DNA of 64,000 bases from Parasphingopyxis algicola. GTDB taxonomy: Bacteria > Pseudomonadota > Alphaproteobacteria > Sphingomonadales > Sphingomonadaceae. Position numbers and translations under genes: made by a program. Shown here one piece after another: positions 17,947 through 25,757 of the stretch; the stretch's first letter is position 1, and each line of letters opens with the position of its first letter. The DNA is taken from the NCBI RefSeq assembly GCF_013378075.1, contig NZ_CP051131.1, positions 310,001 to 374,000 on the forward strand. The letters are read 5' to 3'. The notes below the pieces were generated by a model. The model did not search any database, was not told where the DNA came from, and saw nothing but the letters and a program-made list of their open reading frames with translations.

Positions 17947-19180
17947 CTTCGATTATCTTGCCCTCGATACGGCGGGCCGCGAGAAACGCGGCACGGTCGA
18001 TGGCGAGACGCTCGAAGCGGCGCGTGCGCGGCTCGATGCGCGGCGGCTCTATGTCGTCCGGATCGCGCCGGGCACGGGTGGACCACGAAAGGCGGCGGCC
18101 AACGATACCGCGCCGCTGCTCAGCCGCTCGATCGAACTGCGCAACCATCTGTCGGCGAAGGAACTGACGCTCTTCACCCGGCAGCTGTCGACCCTGGTCG
18201 ATGTCAGCCCGCTCGAAGAAGCGCTGCGGACGATCGCGCTGCAGGCGGAAAAGCAGCGCGTGCGCCGCGTGCTCGAAACCGTCCATGCCGGGGTCGTCGA
18301 GGGCCAGCGGCTGGCGCGCGCGATGGAACGCGAGGAGAAGAGCTTCCCCCCACTGTACCGCGCGATGATTGCAGCAGGTGAGGGGTCGGGAGCGCTGCCG
18401 AGCATCCTCGCCCGGCTCGCCGATCTGCAGGAGCGCCAGGCCGAAGTCCGCGGAAAAGTGCTGACCGCGCTCGCCTATCCGATCATGCTGACCATCGTCG
18501 CCATCGCCGTCGTTTTCGCCCTGATGATCTTCGTCGTGCCCCAGGTGGTGGAACAGTTCGACAGCGTCGGGCAGCAATTGCCGCTGCTGACGCGGATCGT
18601 GATCGGCCTCTCGAACTTTCTCGCCAATTGGTGGTGGGCGCTGTTGCTGGTTCTCGCACTCGCCGGTTTCAGCCTGTGGCGCGCGCTGCAAAATCCCGAT
18701 TTCCGTTTGCGCTTCGACCGGCGCCTGCTGCGCCTGCCGATACTCGGGCGGCTGATCCGCGATCTCCATGCCGCGCGGATGGCGCGGACGCTGGCGACGA
18801 TGATCGGCAGCCGGTTACCGGTGCTCGAGGGGCTGACCCTGACCGCCAAGACGGTGCGCAACGCCGCGCAGCGCCAAGCGTCCGAAGAGGTCGCCGAGGC
18901 CGTGCGTCAGGGTGGCAGCCTCTCGGCGGCGCTGCGCAAGGCCGATATCTTCCCGCCGCTTCTCGTCTATATGGCGTCGAGCGGCGAGGCGTCCGGGCAG
19001 CTGGACGTGATGCTCGAACGCGCCGCCGACTATCTCGAACGCGAATTCGACGCCTTCACCTCCGCCATGCTCTCGCTGCTCGAGCCGGCGATCATCATCG
19101 TTATGGGAGTGATCGTCACCTTGATCGTGCTCGCGATCCTGCTGCCCATTCTCCAGCTCAACACTTTAGCCGTCGCATAG
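17939..19180 (+). CDS. gspF: Type II secretion system inner-membrane platform protein
   Basis: Polytopic platform protein (413 residues) with two GspF repeats, each followed by membrane helices (residues ~180-205, ~225-250 and ~380-405). Family landmarks are F-T-R-Q-L-S-T-L-V-D, M-I-A-A-G-E-G-S-G-A-L in repeat 1 and Y-M-A-S-S-G-E-A-S-G-Q-L in repeat 2. It sits between the ATPase and the major pseudopilin, the standard gsp order. It ends 9 bp before gspG. Confidence 0.94.
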   Translation: MPSFDYLALDTAGREKRGTVDGETLEAARARLDARRLYVVRIAPGTGGPRKAAANDTAPLLSRSIELRNHLSAKELTLFTRQLSTLVDVSPLEEALRTIALQAEKQRVRRVLETVHAGVVEGQRLARAMEREEKSFPPLYRAMIAAGEGSGALPSILARLADLQERQAEVRGKVLTALAYPIMLTIVAIAVVFALMIFVVPQVVEQFDSVGQQLPLLTRIVIGLSNFLANWWWALLLVLALAGFSLWRALQNPDFRLRFDRRLLRLPILGRLIRDLHAARMARTLATMIGSRLPVLEGLTLTAKTVRNAAQRQASEEVAEAVRQGGSLSAALRKADIFPPLLVYMASSGEASGQLDVMLERAADYLEREFDAFTSAMLSLLEPAIIIVMGVIVTLIVLAILLPILQLNTLAVA

Positions 19181-19189
19181 GGTTTCATC

Positions 19190-19657
19190 ATGTCGCTTAT
19201 TCGCCTCCTGTACCGCCAGCTCGAAAAAGAGCGCTCCGACGAGGAAGGCTTTACGCTGACCGAGCTGATGGTCGTGCTCGTCATCATCGGCCTGCTCGCC
19301 ACCGTCGTGGTCATCAACGTGCTGCCGGCCGCCGATCAAGCGAACGCCACCAAGGTGCGCGCCGATATCAGCACGCTTGAATCCGCGCTCGAACAGTATC
19401 GGCTCGACAATATGACCTATCCGCGCAGCGAGCAGGGGCTGCAGGCGCTGGTGACGCCCCCGGGCGATCTCGCACAGCCGCAGCGCTATCGCCGCGGCGG
19501 CTATATCCGCCGCCTGCCCAACGATCCCTGGGGCAATCCCTATCAGTATACGATGCCGGGCGCGCAGAGCGGCGGCCCCTACGACATCTTCACCTATGGC
19601 GCCGACGGCCAATTGGGCGGCGAGGCGGAAAATGCAGATATCGGCAACTGGCAGTGA
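19190..19657 (+). CDS. gspG: Major pseudopilin
   Basis: Main subunit of the periplasmic pseudopilus (155 residues). The prepilin signal ends E-E-G^F-T-L-T-E-L-M-V-V with the conserved Glu at +5, followed by a hydrophobic helix. The C-terminal half has the GspG signature L-P-N-D-P-W-G-N-P-Y and a calcium-site region Y-G-A-D-G-Q. The leader is about 18 residues, longer than the usual 6-8 but without any repeat insertion, unlike gspH, gspI and gspK downstream. Confidence 0.95.
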   Translation: MSLIRLLYRQLEKERSDEEGFTLTELMVVLVIIGLLATVVVINVLPAADQANATKVRADISTLESALEQYRLDNMTYPRSEQGLQALVTPPGDLAQPQRYRRGGYIRRLPNDPWGNPYQYTMPGAQSGGPYDIFTYGADGQLGGEAENADIGNWQ

Positions 19658-19658
19658 A

Positions 19659-20216
19659 ATGAAAACTCCGCCCTCCCTGAGCTTGTCGAAGGGTCGTTCT
19701 CCTTTTTCTGCATCGTTGAAGAAGAGAAAGACAGGGCTTCGACAGGCTCAACCCAAACGGATGGTAGGGTTGGCCCGGGAGCGGGGCTTCACGCTGACCG
19801 AATTGATGGTCGTGCTCGTGATCCTGGGTATATTGGCGTCCGCCATCGTTTTCGTCATGCCCGACCCGCGCGGCCGCCTTATCGACGAGAGCGAGGCCTT
19901 CGCCGCGCGCGCCCATGCGGCGCAGGAAGCGGCTATCGTCGAGATGCGGGACACGGCACTCTGGGTGTCGCCGGCCGGCTACGGTTTCGAGCGGCACGAC
20001 GGCGAGGGTTGGACGCCGATGGGCAGGCCGCCTTTCGAGGACCGGCAATGGCCGGCGGACACTGCGGTGACAATCGCGCAGCAGGACGGCGAGCGGACCC
20101 GGATCGTGTTCGACGCCACCGGTCTCAACGATCCGCTGGACGTGACCTTGGCGCGCGACGAGAGCCGCGTCAGCGTCGCCATCGGGGCGGACGGGACGAT
20201 CCGGGTCGATGGTTAA
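19659..20216 (+). CDS. gspH: Minor pseudopilin H with repeat-derived leader
   Basis: Minor pseudopilin (185 residues from the ATG at 19659). The prepilin signal is R-E-R-G^F-T-L-T-E-L-M-V-V followed by a hydrophobic helix, and the rest matches the GspH size class. The ATG lies one base after the gspG stop, fitting the overlapping-gene pattern of the operon, but this gives an extended leader of about 42 residues encoded by an inverted repeat (LSLSKG...LRQAQPKR). An internal ATG at 19761 would give a normal 8-residue leader (MVGLARERG) but has no evident ribosome-binding site. Which start is used is uncertain. Confidence 0.85.
   Translation: MKTPPSLSLSKGRSPFSASLKKRKTGLRQAQPKRMVGLARERGFTLTELMVVLVILGILASAIVFVMPDPRGRLIDESEAFAARAHAAQEAAIVEMRDTALWVSPAGYGFERHDGEGWTPMGRPPFEDRQWPADTAVTIAQQDGERTRIVFDATGLNDPLDVTLARDESRVSVAIGADGTIRVDG
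19678..19750. repeat. REP-like inverted repeat in the gspH leader
   Basis: Arms TGAGCTTGTCGAAG (19678-19691) and CTTCGACAGGCTCA (19737-19750) are reverse complements with one mismatch. The loop contains a second imperfect pairing of T/C-rich (19698-19709) and G/A-rich (19718-19730) tracts. The same arms occur at 21353-21427. It translates in frame into the gspH leader. Confidence 0.85.
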
Positions 20217-20727
20217 GCCTCGCATGATATCGGTCGTCCCCCAACCGTTGGTCTCGAGTGGATGTTCGAGCGAAGTCGAGAACGCAGTCGAGAGGCAGGC
20301 AGCGTGTCTCGACTCCGCATCTCGGCTTCGCTCGATGCTCGCTCGACATGAGCGGGCGGGGAGATTGTCCGACGAAGCGGGCTTCACCCTGCTCGAAATT
20401 CTGGTGGCGCTCGCCGTGTTCAGCATTGCGGCGCTCGCTCTGCTCAATCTCGAAACGGTGACGGTGAGCAATACCAACCGCATCGCGGACCGGACGTTCG
20501 GCCAGATCGTCGCGCGCAATGTCGCGGTCGAAACGCTCACCGATCCCGCGCCACCCGCGATCGGCACGGCGACGGGCGAAGAAGTGAATGGCGGGCGGAT
20601 CTGGCAATGGACGCGGATCACGGGACCGTCACCCGAGGCGCGAATCCTGCAGATCGAAATCGCGGTCGTCGACGAAGCCGGCGATCGCGCCGCGGATCTC
20701 ACCATCTTCCGGTTTGCGGCACAATGA
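20209..20727 (+). CDS. gspI: Minor pseudopilin I with repeat-derived leader
   Basis: Minor pseudopilin (172 residues from the ATG at 20209). The prepilin signal is D-E-A-G^F-T-L-L-E-I-L-V-A-L-A-V-F, and the C-terminal part (T-V-S-N-T-N-R... W-Q-W-T-R) is GspI-like. The ATG overlaps the gspH stop by 8 bp, like other junctions here, but the frame then crosses a palindromic repeat before reaching the pseudopilin signal, giving a leader of about 60 residues. A TTG at 20365 just after the repeat, with GGGGAG close upstream, could give a short leader (LSDEAG). Start uncertain, identity good. Confidence 0.83.
   Translation: MVKPRMISVVPQPLVSSGCSSEVENAVERQAACLDSASRLRSMLARHERAGRLSDEAGFTLLEILVALAVFSIAALALLNLETVTVSNTNRIADRTFGQIVARNVAVETLTDPAPPAIGTATGEEVNGGRIWQWTRITGPSPEARILQIEIAVVDEAGDRAADLTIFRFAAQ
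20266..20335. repeat. Inverted repeat in the gspI leader
   Basis: Arms TCGAGCGAAGTCGAGA (20266-20281) and TCTCGGCTTCGCTCGA (20320-20335) pair at 15 of 16 positions. A nested perfect pair GTCGAGA (20287-20293)/TCTCGAC (20307-20313) lies inside. The arm sequence differs from the repeats in gspH and gspK, so this is a second repeat family. Confidence 0.8.
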
Positions 20728-21326
20728 CGGGGCGGCGTGTTTCCGAGGGCGGTTTCACGCTCGTGGAGCTGATGGTGGCGCTGTTCATCTTCGGCATCCT
20801 TTCGGCCGCCGGGGTGGCACTGCTCCGTTTCAGCGTGGACTCGCAAACAGCCTCTAGCGAAGCGCTGGCCGATATGGGCGCGATTCGCAGGTTGAACGCG
20901 GCGCTGACCAACGATCTCGGCCAGATCGCGCCTCGCCCCGCGCGCGACGTCGCCGGCCAGCGGCAGAACGCCTTTTACGGCGGCGGCGGTGCGGACGGCG
21001 ACCTGCTGATCAGCTTCGTGCGGCGCGGCTGGAGCAATTATAACGGTGAAGCGCGCTCCTCGCTCCAGAAAGTCGACTACCGGCTCGTCGACGGCGTGCT
21101 CGAGCGCCGCGCTTATCCTTATGTCGACGGTGCCGATGCCTTGTCGTCGGCGCGCCTCGTTTCGGGGATCGAGAGTATCGCGCTCCGCTATCGCAGCGAG
21201 GGCGAGTGGCGCGACCGCTGGGACCCGACATTGGCGACCGAGCTGCCCGATGCCGTCGAACTGATCGTCGAGATCGAAGGGCTGGGTCCGCTCCGCCAGC
21301 TGTTTCAGACGGGGGCAACGGCGTGA
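20724..21326 (+). CDS. gspJ: Minor pseudopilin J
   Basis: Minor pseudopilin (200 residues) of the pseudopilus tip complex. The short leader MTGRRVSEGG is followed by F-T-L-V-E-L-M-V-A-L-F-I-F-G with Glu at +5. GspJ-like features include R-R-L-N-A-A-L-T-N-D-L-G-Q in the helix after the membrane segment and a periplasmic beta domain. It starts inside the gspI stop (ATGA at 20724); the frame is open further upstream but only within gspI. This gene has a normal leader and no repeat. Confidence 0.92.
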   Translation: MTGRRVSEGGFTLVELMVALFIFGILSAAGVALLRFSVDSQTASSEALADMGAIRRLNAALTNDLGQIAPRPARDVAGQRQNAFYGGGGADGDLLISFVRRGWSNYNGEARSSLQKVDYRLVDGVLERRAYPYVDGADALSSARLVSGIESIALRYRSEGEWRDRWDPTLATELPDAVELIVEIEGLGPLRQLFQTGATA

Positions 21327-22432
21327 GCGGCCGACTTCATTCGCCGTTTGCACTGAGCTTGTCGAAGTGCCGTACTTTCTTTTCCTCTACGCGGAAAAAG
21401 AAAAGGGCAGGGCTTCGACAAACTCAGCCCGAGCGGAATAGCGAGTTTCAACCACCCCGCACCGAAGAAGGCGCGGCCTTGCTCGCCGTGCTGTTGCTCG
21501 TCGCGATCATGGCGGCGCTCGCGGCGGCTTCGCTCGAACGGTTGCAACTGGCGACGCGGCTGGCGGGCAATATCGCGGCGCTCGATCAGTCCCGCGCTTT
21601 TGCGACCGGTGCTGAATCGCTCGCCGTGCTGCGGATCAACGATCTGCTGGCGCGCGATATCGGCAAGACGACCCTGGCCGGCGGATGGCTCGGAGAGGAG
21701 ACCGCGCTGCCGCTTCCCGGCGGCGGCGCGGCGCTGGCGCGGATGTGGGATGGCAGCAACTGTTTCAATCTGAACAGCGTGGCGCGCGGCGAGGAGCCGA
21801 CAGCGTTGACCGTCGATCAGGTCGGCGTCATCCAGTTCAGCGCGCTGATGACGGCCCTCCAGATCCCGCGCGGCGATGCGGAGCGGATCGCCTGGTCGCT
21901 GGCCGACTGGATCGACGCGGATTCGATTCCCGCACGTCAGGGCAATGAGGACCGCAGCTACGGTAACGCCGATGCGCCCTATCGAACGGGCAATACGCTG
22001 CTCGCCGAAGTCAGCGAGTTGCGCGCGGTTGCGGGTGTCACGCCCGCCTATTATGAGCGGATGCGTCCTTGGCTCTGCGCGCTGCCAACCACCGAATTGT
22101 CGCCGATCAACGTCAACACCCTGCTTCCGGAACAGGCCCCGCTTATCGCCATGCTCTTGCCCAACCGCCTCGATGCAAACGGCGCCCGCCAGGCAATCGC
22201 CGCGCGCCCCGAGACGGGTTGGAATTCGATCGCCGATTTCTGGAACCAGCCGGTCCTCGCCAACCAGGAGCCGATGAGCGAAGTGATCGGCCAGCCGCAA
22301 ATCCGCACGCGCTACTTCCGACTCGAACTCGATGTGCGGCTTGGCGATGTGGATATGCAGCAATCGGCACTGATCGATGCGAGCACGGCGCCGGCCAGGG
22401 TCGTGTCGCGGCGCTGGGGGCGCGACGAATGA
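21323..22432 (+). CDS. gspK: Minor pseudopilin K with repeat-encoded N-terminus
   Basis: Tip pseudopilin (369 residues). After a long N-terminus comes T-E-E-G^A-A-L-L-A-V-L-L-L-V-A (no Glu at +5, typical of GspK), then the GspK domain with D-W-I-D-A-D and P-I-N-V-N-T-L. The start is the GTG at 21323 overlapping the gspJ stop (GTGA). The first ~45 codons read through an inverted repeat (FALSLSKCR...LRQTQPERN). Between the repeat and the membrane segment there is no ATG, GTG or TTG in frame, so the repeat must be at least partly translated. Confidence 0.9.
   Translation: MSGRLHSPFALSLSKCRTFFSSTRKKKRAGLRQTQPERNSEFQPPRTEEGAALLAVLLLVAIMAALAAASLERLQLATRLAGNIAALDQSRAFATGAESLAVLRINDLLARDIGKTTLAGGWLGEETALPLPGGGAALARMWDGSNCFNLNSVARGEEPTALTVDQVGVIQFSALMTALQIPRGDAERIAWSLADWIDADSIPARQGNEDRSYGNADAPYRTGNTLLAEVSELRAVAGVTPAYYERMRPWLCALPTTELSPINVNTLLPEQAPLIAMLLPNRLDANGARQAIAARPETGWNSIADFWNQPVLANQEPMSEVIGQPQIRTRYFRLELDVRLGDVDMQQSALIDASTAPARVVSRRWGRDE
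21353..21427. repeat. REP-like inverted repeat in the gspK leader
   Basis: Arms CTGAGCTTGTCGAAG (21353-21367) and CTTCGACAAACTCAG (21413-21427) pair with one mismatch; an inner pairing of CTTTCTTTTCC (21375-21385) with GGAAAAAGAAAAG (21393-21405) extends the hairpin. Same family as the repeat at 19678-19750. Confidence 0.85.
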
Positions 22433-23541
22433 GCGAGGCGCGCTTCCTTCTGCTGTTTCTCGGTGCGGAGCCGGGCTGGATCCGCATCGCCGACGGCCGG
22501 AGCGTCGTCCGTCAGGCAGGATTCGACGCGCTTCCCGTGCAGGACGACGAGCGAGAGGAAAATGAGGCCGAAACGACGATACTCGTCGTGCCCGGTAGCG
22601 ATGTCGTGATCCATTGGGCCGAGATCCCGGCCGGATTGGCACCGGCCCAGGCAATTGCAGCGGCCCGGATCATGGCCAGCGAGGTCAGCGCCGATCCGCT
22701 CGATATTCAGCATGTTACGATCAGCCGTCCCGAAGAGGACGACGAACGCTGTCTCGCCATCGTTTCGCGGGCGAGTATGGATGCCTGGCTTGCCGAGGCC
22801 GCGGCGCTGGGCGTCGATCCGGACGGGATCGTGCCCGAACCGCTTCTGCTCGTGCCGCCCGAAACCGGAGTACGGACCTTCCGCCGCGCCGGACTCGATA
22901 CGGTGCGCGGGCCGAAACGCGCTTTCGCCGCCGAGCCCGAGCTCGCCGCGATCCTGCTCGCCGATGAGGCGATCGAACCGCTGACCGCGGAGGATTTCGA
23001 ACGCGAACTTGGCGGCGTCCTCGCCGATGCGCCGCTCAATCTGCGTCAAGGTGATTATGCCAAACGCAGGCGCTGGAAGATCGATGCGAATTATGTGCGG
23101 CGCGTGGCGCTCCTCGCCGCGACGATTCTGCTCGTCACCTTGCTGATCCAGTTGACGATGATCGCGCGTTACAGCTTTGCCGCCGATGCGCTGGAGCGGG
23201 AGATCGCCGAGCGCGCACGCGACGCGATTCCCGGGACCATCAAGATTGTCGATCCTGATGCACAATTGCGCGACCGGCTCGCCAGCCTGGGCGGCGGGCC
23301 CGGCTATGGCGAACTGGCCAATGCGGCGTTCGGCGCGATTCGCGATACGGCAGGAGTGGAGCTGCAGGCGATGATTTACGATGCCAACAACAATCTGCAG
23401 CTGACCGCTGCCGCGCCCGGTCAACCGGAGCTGACGGCCCTTCAGCAACGCATGATCGCAGCCGGGCTGTTGGTGACCCAGGGCACGGTGCGCGATGGCG
23501 GCGGCCGCCAGATCGCCGAATTCACGGTGACGGCGCCATGA
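22429..23541 (+). CDS. gspL: Type II secretion system protein L
   Basis: Inner-membrane protein (370 residues) that docks the GspE ATPase. The N-terminal ~215 residues are the cytoplasmic actin-like domain (D-P-L-D-I-Q-H-V... P-E-P-L-L-L-V-P). A membrane helix lies at ~222-245 (R-V-A-L-L-A-A-T-I-L-L-V) and a small periplasmic ferredoxin-like domain follows. The ATG at 22429 overlaps the gspK stop by 4 bp; the longer open frame upstream is antisense-free but lies in gspK. Confidence 0.9.
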   Translation: MSEARFLLLFLGAEPGWIRIADGRSVVRQAGFDALPVQDDEREENEAETTILVVPGSDVVIHWAEIPAGLAPAQAIAAARIMASEVSADPLDIQHVTISRPEEDDERCLAIVSRASMDAWLAEAAALGVDPDGIVPEPLLLVPPETGVRTFRRAGLDTVRGPKRAFAAEPELAAILLADEAIEPLTAEDFERELGGVLADAPLNLRQGDYAKRRRWKIDANYVRRVALLAATILLVTLLIQLTMIARYSFAADALEREIAERARDAIPGTIKIVDPDAQLRDRLASLGGGPGYGELANAAFGAIRDTAGVELQAMIYDANNNLQLTAAAPGQPELTALQQRMIAAGLLVTQGTVRDGGGRQIAEFTVTAP

Positions 23542-24023
23542 TCGATCGGTTCAACAGCTGGTGGAAAACCCGCACGGCGCGCGAACGCTGGCTGATCGGC
23601 GTTGCGGGTGGGTTGGCCGCCCTGGTGCTGAGCTGGCTGCTGATCGTGCGGCCGATCGACCTGATGCGCGAATCGGCGAAAGCGCGGCACTACGCGGCCG
23701 TGATTGCTTTGGGCCGCGTCGAAGCGCGACTGGACGCTATTGAGATGGTTGCCGCGAACCCGCGGACGCGTGTTCCGGGCCGGATCAGCGATGTCGTGAC
23801 GGCCGAGGCGGTTCGCGTCGGGTTTAACGCCGCCCGGACCGAACCGGCCGGAACGGACGGGGTGCGTGTGATCATCGGCGCGGCCCGCCCCCAGACCTTC
23901 TTCGCCTGGGTCGCCGATCTCGAAACCCGGTTGGGGCTCGATGTCGACGCGCTGACCGCGCGGCCCAATGCCGACGAGACCCTGTCGGTCGATGTGACGT
24001 TCCGCCGGGGAGGGCAGGGCTGA
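23538..24023 (+). CDS. gspM: Type II secretion system protein M
   Basis: Inner-membrane partner of GspL (161 residues). A short cytoplasmic N-terminus (W-W-K-T-R-T-A-R-E-R-W) leads into one membrane helix at ~18-40 and a periplasmic coiled/ferredoxin-like domain. The W-x3-R-x-x-R-E-R motif before the helix is typical of GspM. ATGA overlap with gspL and one-base TGATG overlap with gspN. Confidence 0.9.
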   Translation: MIDRFNSWWKTRTARERWLIGVAGGLAALVLSWLLIVRPIDLMRESAKARHYAAVIALGRVEARLDAIEMVAANPRTRVPGRISDVVTAEAVRVGFNAARTEPAGTDGVRVIIGAARPQTFFAWVADLETRLGLDVDALTARPNADETLSVDVTFRRGGQG

Positions 24024-24751
24024 TGCGGATTGCGCTTCCGATGGGGCGGACGCTGTTCTTCGCCTGCATTTTCCTGCTCGCGATCCTGGTGCTGATCCCG
24101 ATGCGGCTTGGGCTCGACTGGCTAGGCATGGACGAGCGCGGCATCGCAGCGCGCGAGGCAGCGGGCAGCGTCTGGAATGGCCGGCTGGTCGAGGCGCAGT
24201 TCGGCGATGCGGCAGTAGGCGATGTCGATGCCGGGCTCGGTTTCTTTCCGCTGCTGGTCGGCCGGGCGAGGGTCGCCATGGCGCGCAGCGGGACGGACGC
24301 CGGCGATTTCGGCGATTTTCGCGGCGCGATGAGCGTATCGGGCGGCGAGTTCGGGTTCGACGATATGCAGGCGTCGCTGCCGGTCGCTTTGTTGTTCGCG
24401 CCGCTGCCGATGACGGCGCTCGAACTGGAGGATGTGACGGTCCATTTCGATAACGGTCTGTGTTCGGAAGCCGAAGGGCCGGTGCGCGCGCGGATCGCCG
24501 GCGACCTGGGCGGCGTCGCGCTGCCCGATACGGTGATGGGCAATGCGCAATGCGACGAGGGCGAGTTGCTATTGCCGCTGATGAGCCAGAGCGGGATGGA
24601 GCAGCTCGAGATCCGCATCGGCGCGAGCGGTGCCTATCTAGCAGAGTTTCGCGTGGCGGCGGTCGACGACAATGCGCGCGAGCGACTCACGCTTGCCGGG
24701 TTTGCGCCCGGGCCCAACGGCTATGCGCTGACGATTCAGGGCGAATTCTGA
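24023..24751 (+). CDS. gspN: Type II secretion system protein N
   Basis: Single-pass membrane protein (242 residues) with an N-terminal helix (R-T-L-F-F-A-C-I-F-L-L-A-I-L-V) and a periplasmic part containing A-A-G-S-V-W-N-G, a GspN landmark. GspN is a non-essential accessory in many systems. It is the last gene of the gsp operon. Its final 16 bp overlap the end of the convergent xdhC gene, so there is no room for a dedicated terminator. Confidence 0.88.
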   Translation: MRIALPMGRTLFFACIFLLAILVLIPMRLGLDWLGMDERGIAAREAAGSVWNGRLVEAQFGDAAVGDVDAGLGFFPLLVGRARVAMARSGTDAGDFGDFRGAMSVSGGEFGFDDMQASLPVALLFAPLPMTALELEDVTVHFDNGLCSEAEGPVRARIAGDLGGVALPDTVMGNAQCDEGELLLPLMSQSGMEQLEIRIGASGAYLAEFRVAAVDDNARERLTLAGFAPGPNGYALTIQGEF

Positions 24752-25653
24752 GCGAAGGCCGCGACCATCGCCGCGGCGATGGAGAGTGCGATTTCCGCCG
24801 GGCCGGCGCTGCCGATATCGAGGCCCGCCGGACCGTCGATCCGCGCCAGATCGTCATCGGTAAAACCCTGCAGGCGCAGCCGTTCGAGCCGCGCCGCATG
24901 GCTTTTGCGCGAGCCGAGCGCGGCGATATAGGCGGCCGGCGAGTTCAGCGCGGCAGTCAGCGCCGGATCGTCGATCTTGGGATCATGGCTGAGCACTACG
25001 ATGGCAGTGCGGTTCGTGGGCGCGCGTGCGGCGACCGCTTCGTCGGGCCAGCGCGCATCGCGTTCGACATCGGGAAAACGGTCGGCCGTCAGGAAGGCTG
25101 CGCGCGGATCGACGACGACCGGGGCGATATCGATCTCGGCGGCGATCCGGGCTAGCGACTGGGCAATCTGGACCGCGCCGACGATCAGCAGCTTGCGGGG
25201 CGGCGCATAGCGGTTGATCCAGAGCTTATCGTCGTCCGCAGCGGCCAGCCGCGTGATCCCTGTATCCAGATCGGTTGCCGCCGAGATCGTTTTGCCGTTG
25301 CGCCGGGCCTCGTCGATCCGGGCAAACAGCTCCGGCGGAAAACCGTTCGGCCCGACGGGCTGGACCAGAATCTCGATCTCGCCGCCACAGGGCAGCCCGG
25401 CCTGCCAGGCGGTTTCATCCTCCACGCCGAAGCGCAACAGGCGGAATCGGCCGTTGGCTATAACGTCAGCCGCCGCGTGGAGAATCTCGCCCTCGACGCA
25501 TCCGCCCGACACCGATCCCTCGAAGCGCCCATCCTCGTGAATCAGCATATGGCTACCCGCTGGTCGCGGCGCCGAACCCCAGGTACGGATGACGGTCGCT
25601 ACGGCAAGCTGGGCTTCCCGCCATTCCCTTTGCCGCGCGATAATGCGGTTCAT
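24736..25653 (-). CDS. XdhC/CoxI family protein
   Basis: A 305-residue protein of the XdhC family, which inserts or sulfurates molybdenum cofactor for xanthine dehydrogenase-type enzymes. The N-terminal XdhC_CoxI module has G-S-A-P-R-P-A-G-S and V-S-G-G-C-V-E-G-E, and the C-terminal module is Rossmann-like (P-R-K-L-L-I-V-G-A; A-A-L-G-S-R-K-S-H). The ATG at 25653 is chosen because AAGGGC lies about 4 bases upstream; ATG 25665 is the alternative. No molybdo-hydroxylase is adjacent in the window. Confidence 0.83.
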   Translation of the reverse strand: MNRIIARQREWREAQLAVATVIRTWGSAPRPAGSHMLIHEDGRFEGSVSGGCVEGEILHAAADVIANGRFRLLRFGVEDETAWQAGLPCGGEIEILVQPVGPNGFPPELFARIDEARRNGKTISAATDLDTGITRLAAADDDKLWINRYAPPRKLLIVGAVQIAQSLARIAAEIDIAPVVVDPRAAFLTADRFPDVERDARWPDEAVAARAPTNRTAIVVLSHDPKIDDPALTAALNSPAAYIAALGSRKSHAARLERLRLQGFTDDDLARIDGPAGLDIGSAGPAEIALSIAAAMVAAFAQNSP

Positions 25654-25757
25654 TTCGCCCTTCATGCACACTCTTTGCGCTGCCCGCGCCGGAAAGCGCA
25701 AGCGCCGGTTGCGTGTCCGCGCGCTGCTGTGCCAGAGTTGACGTAAAGGAGAAGCTG

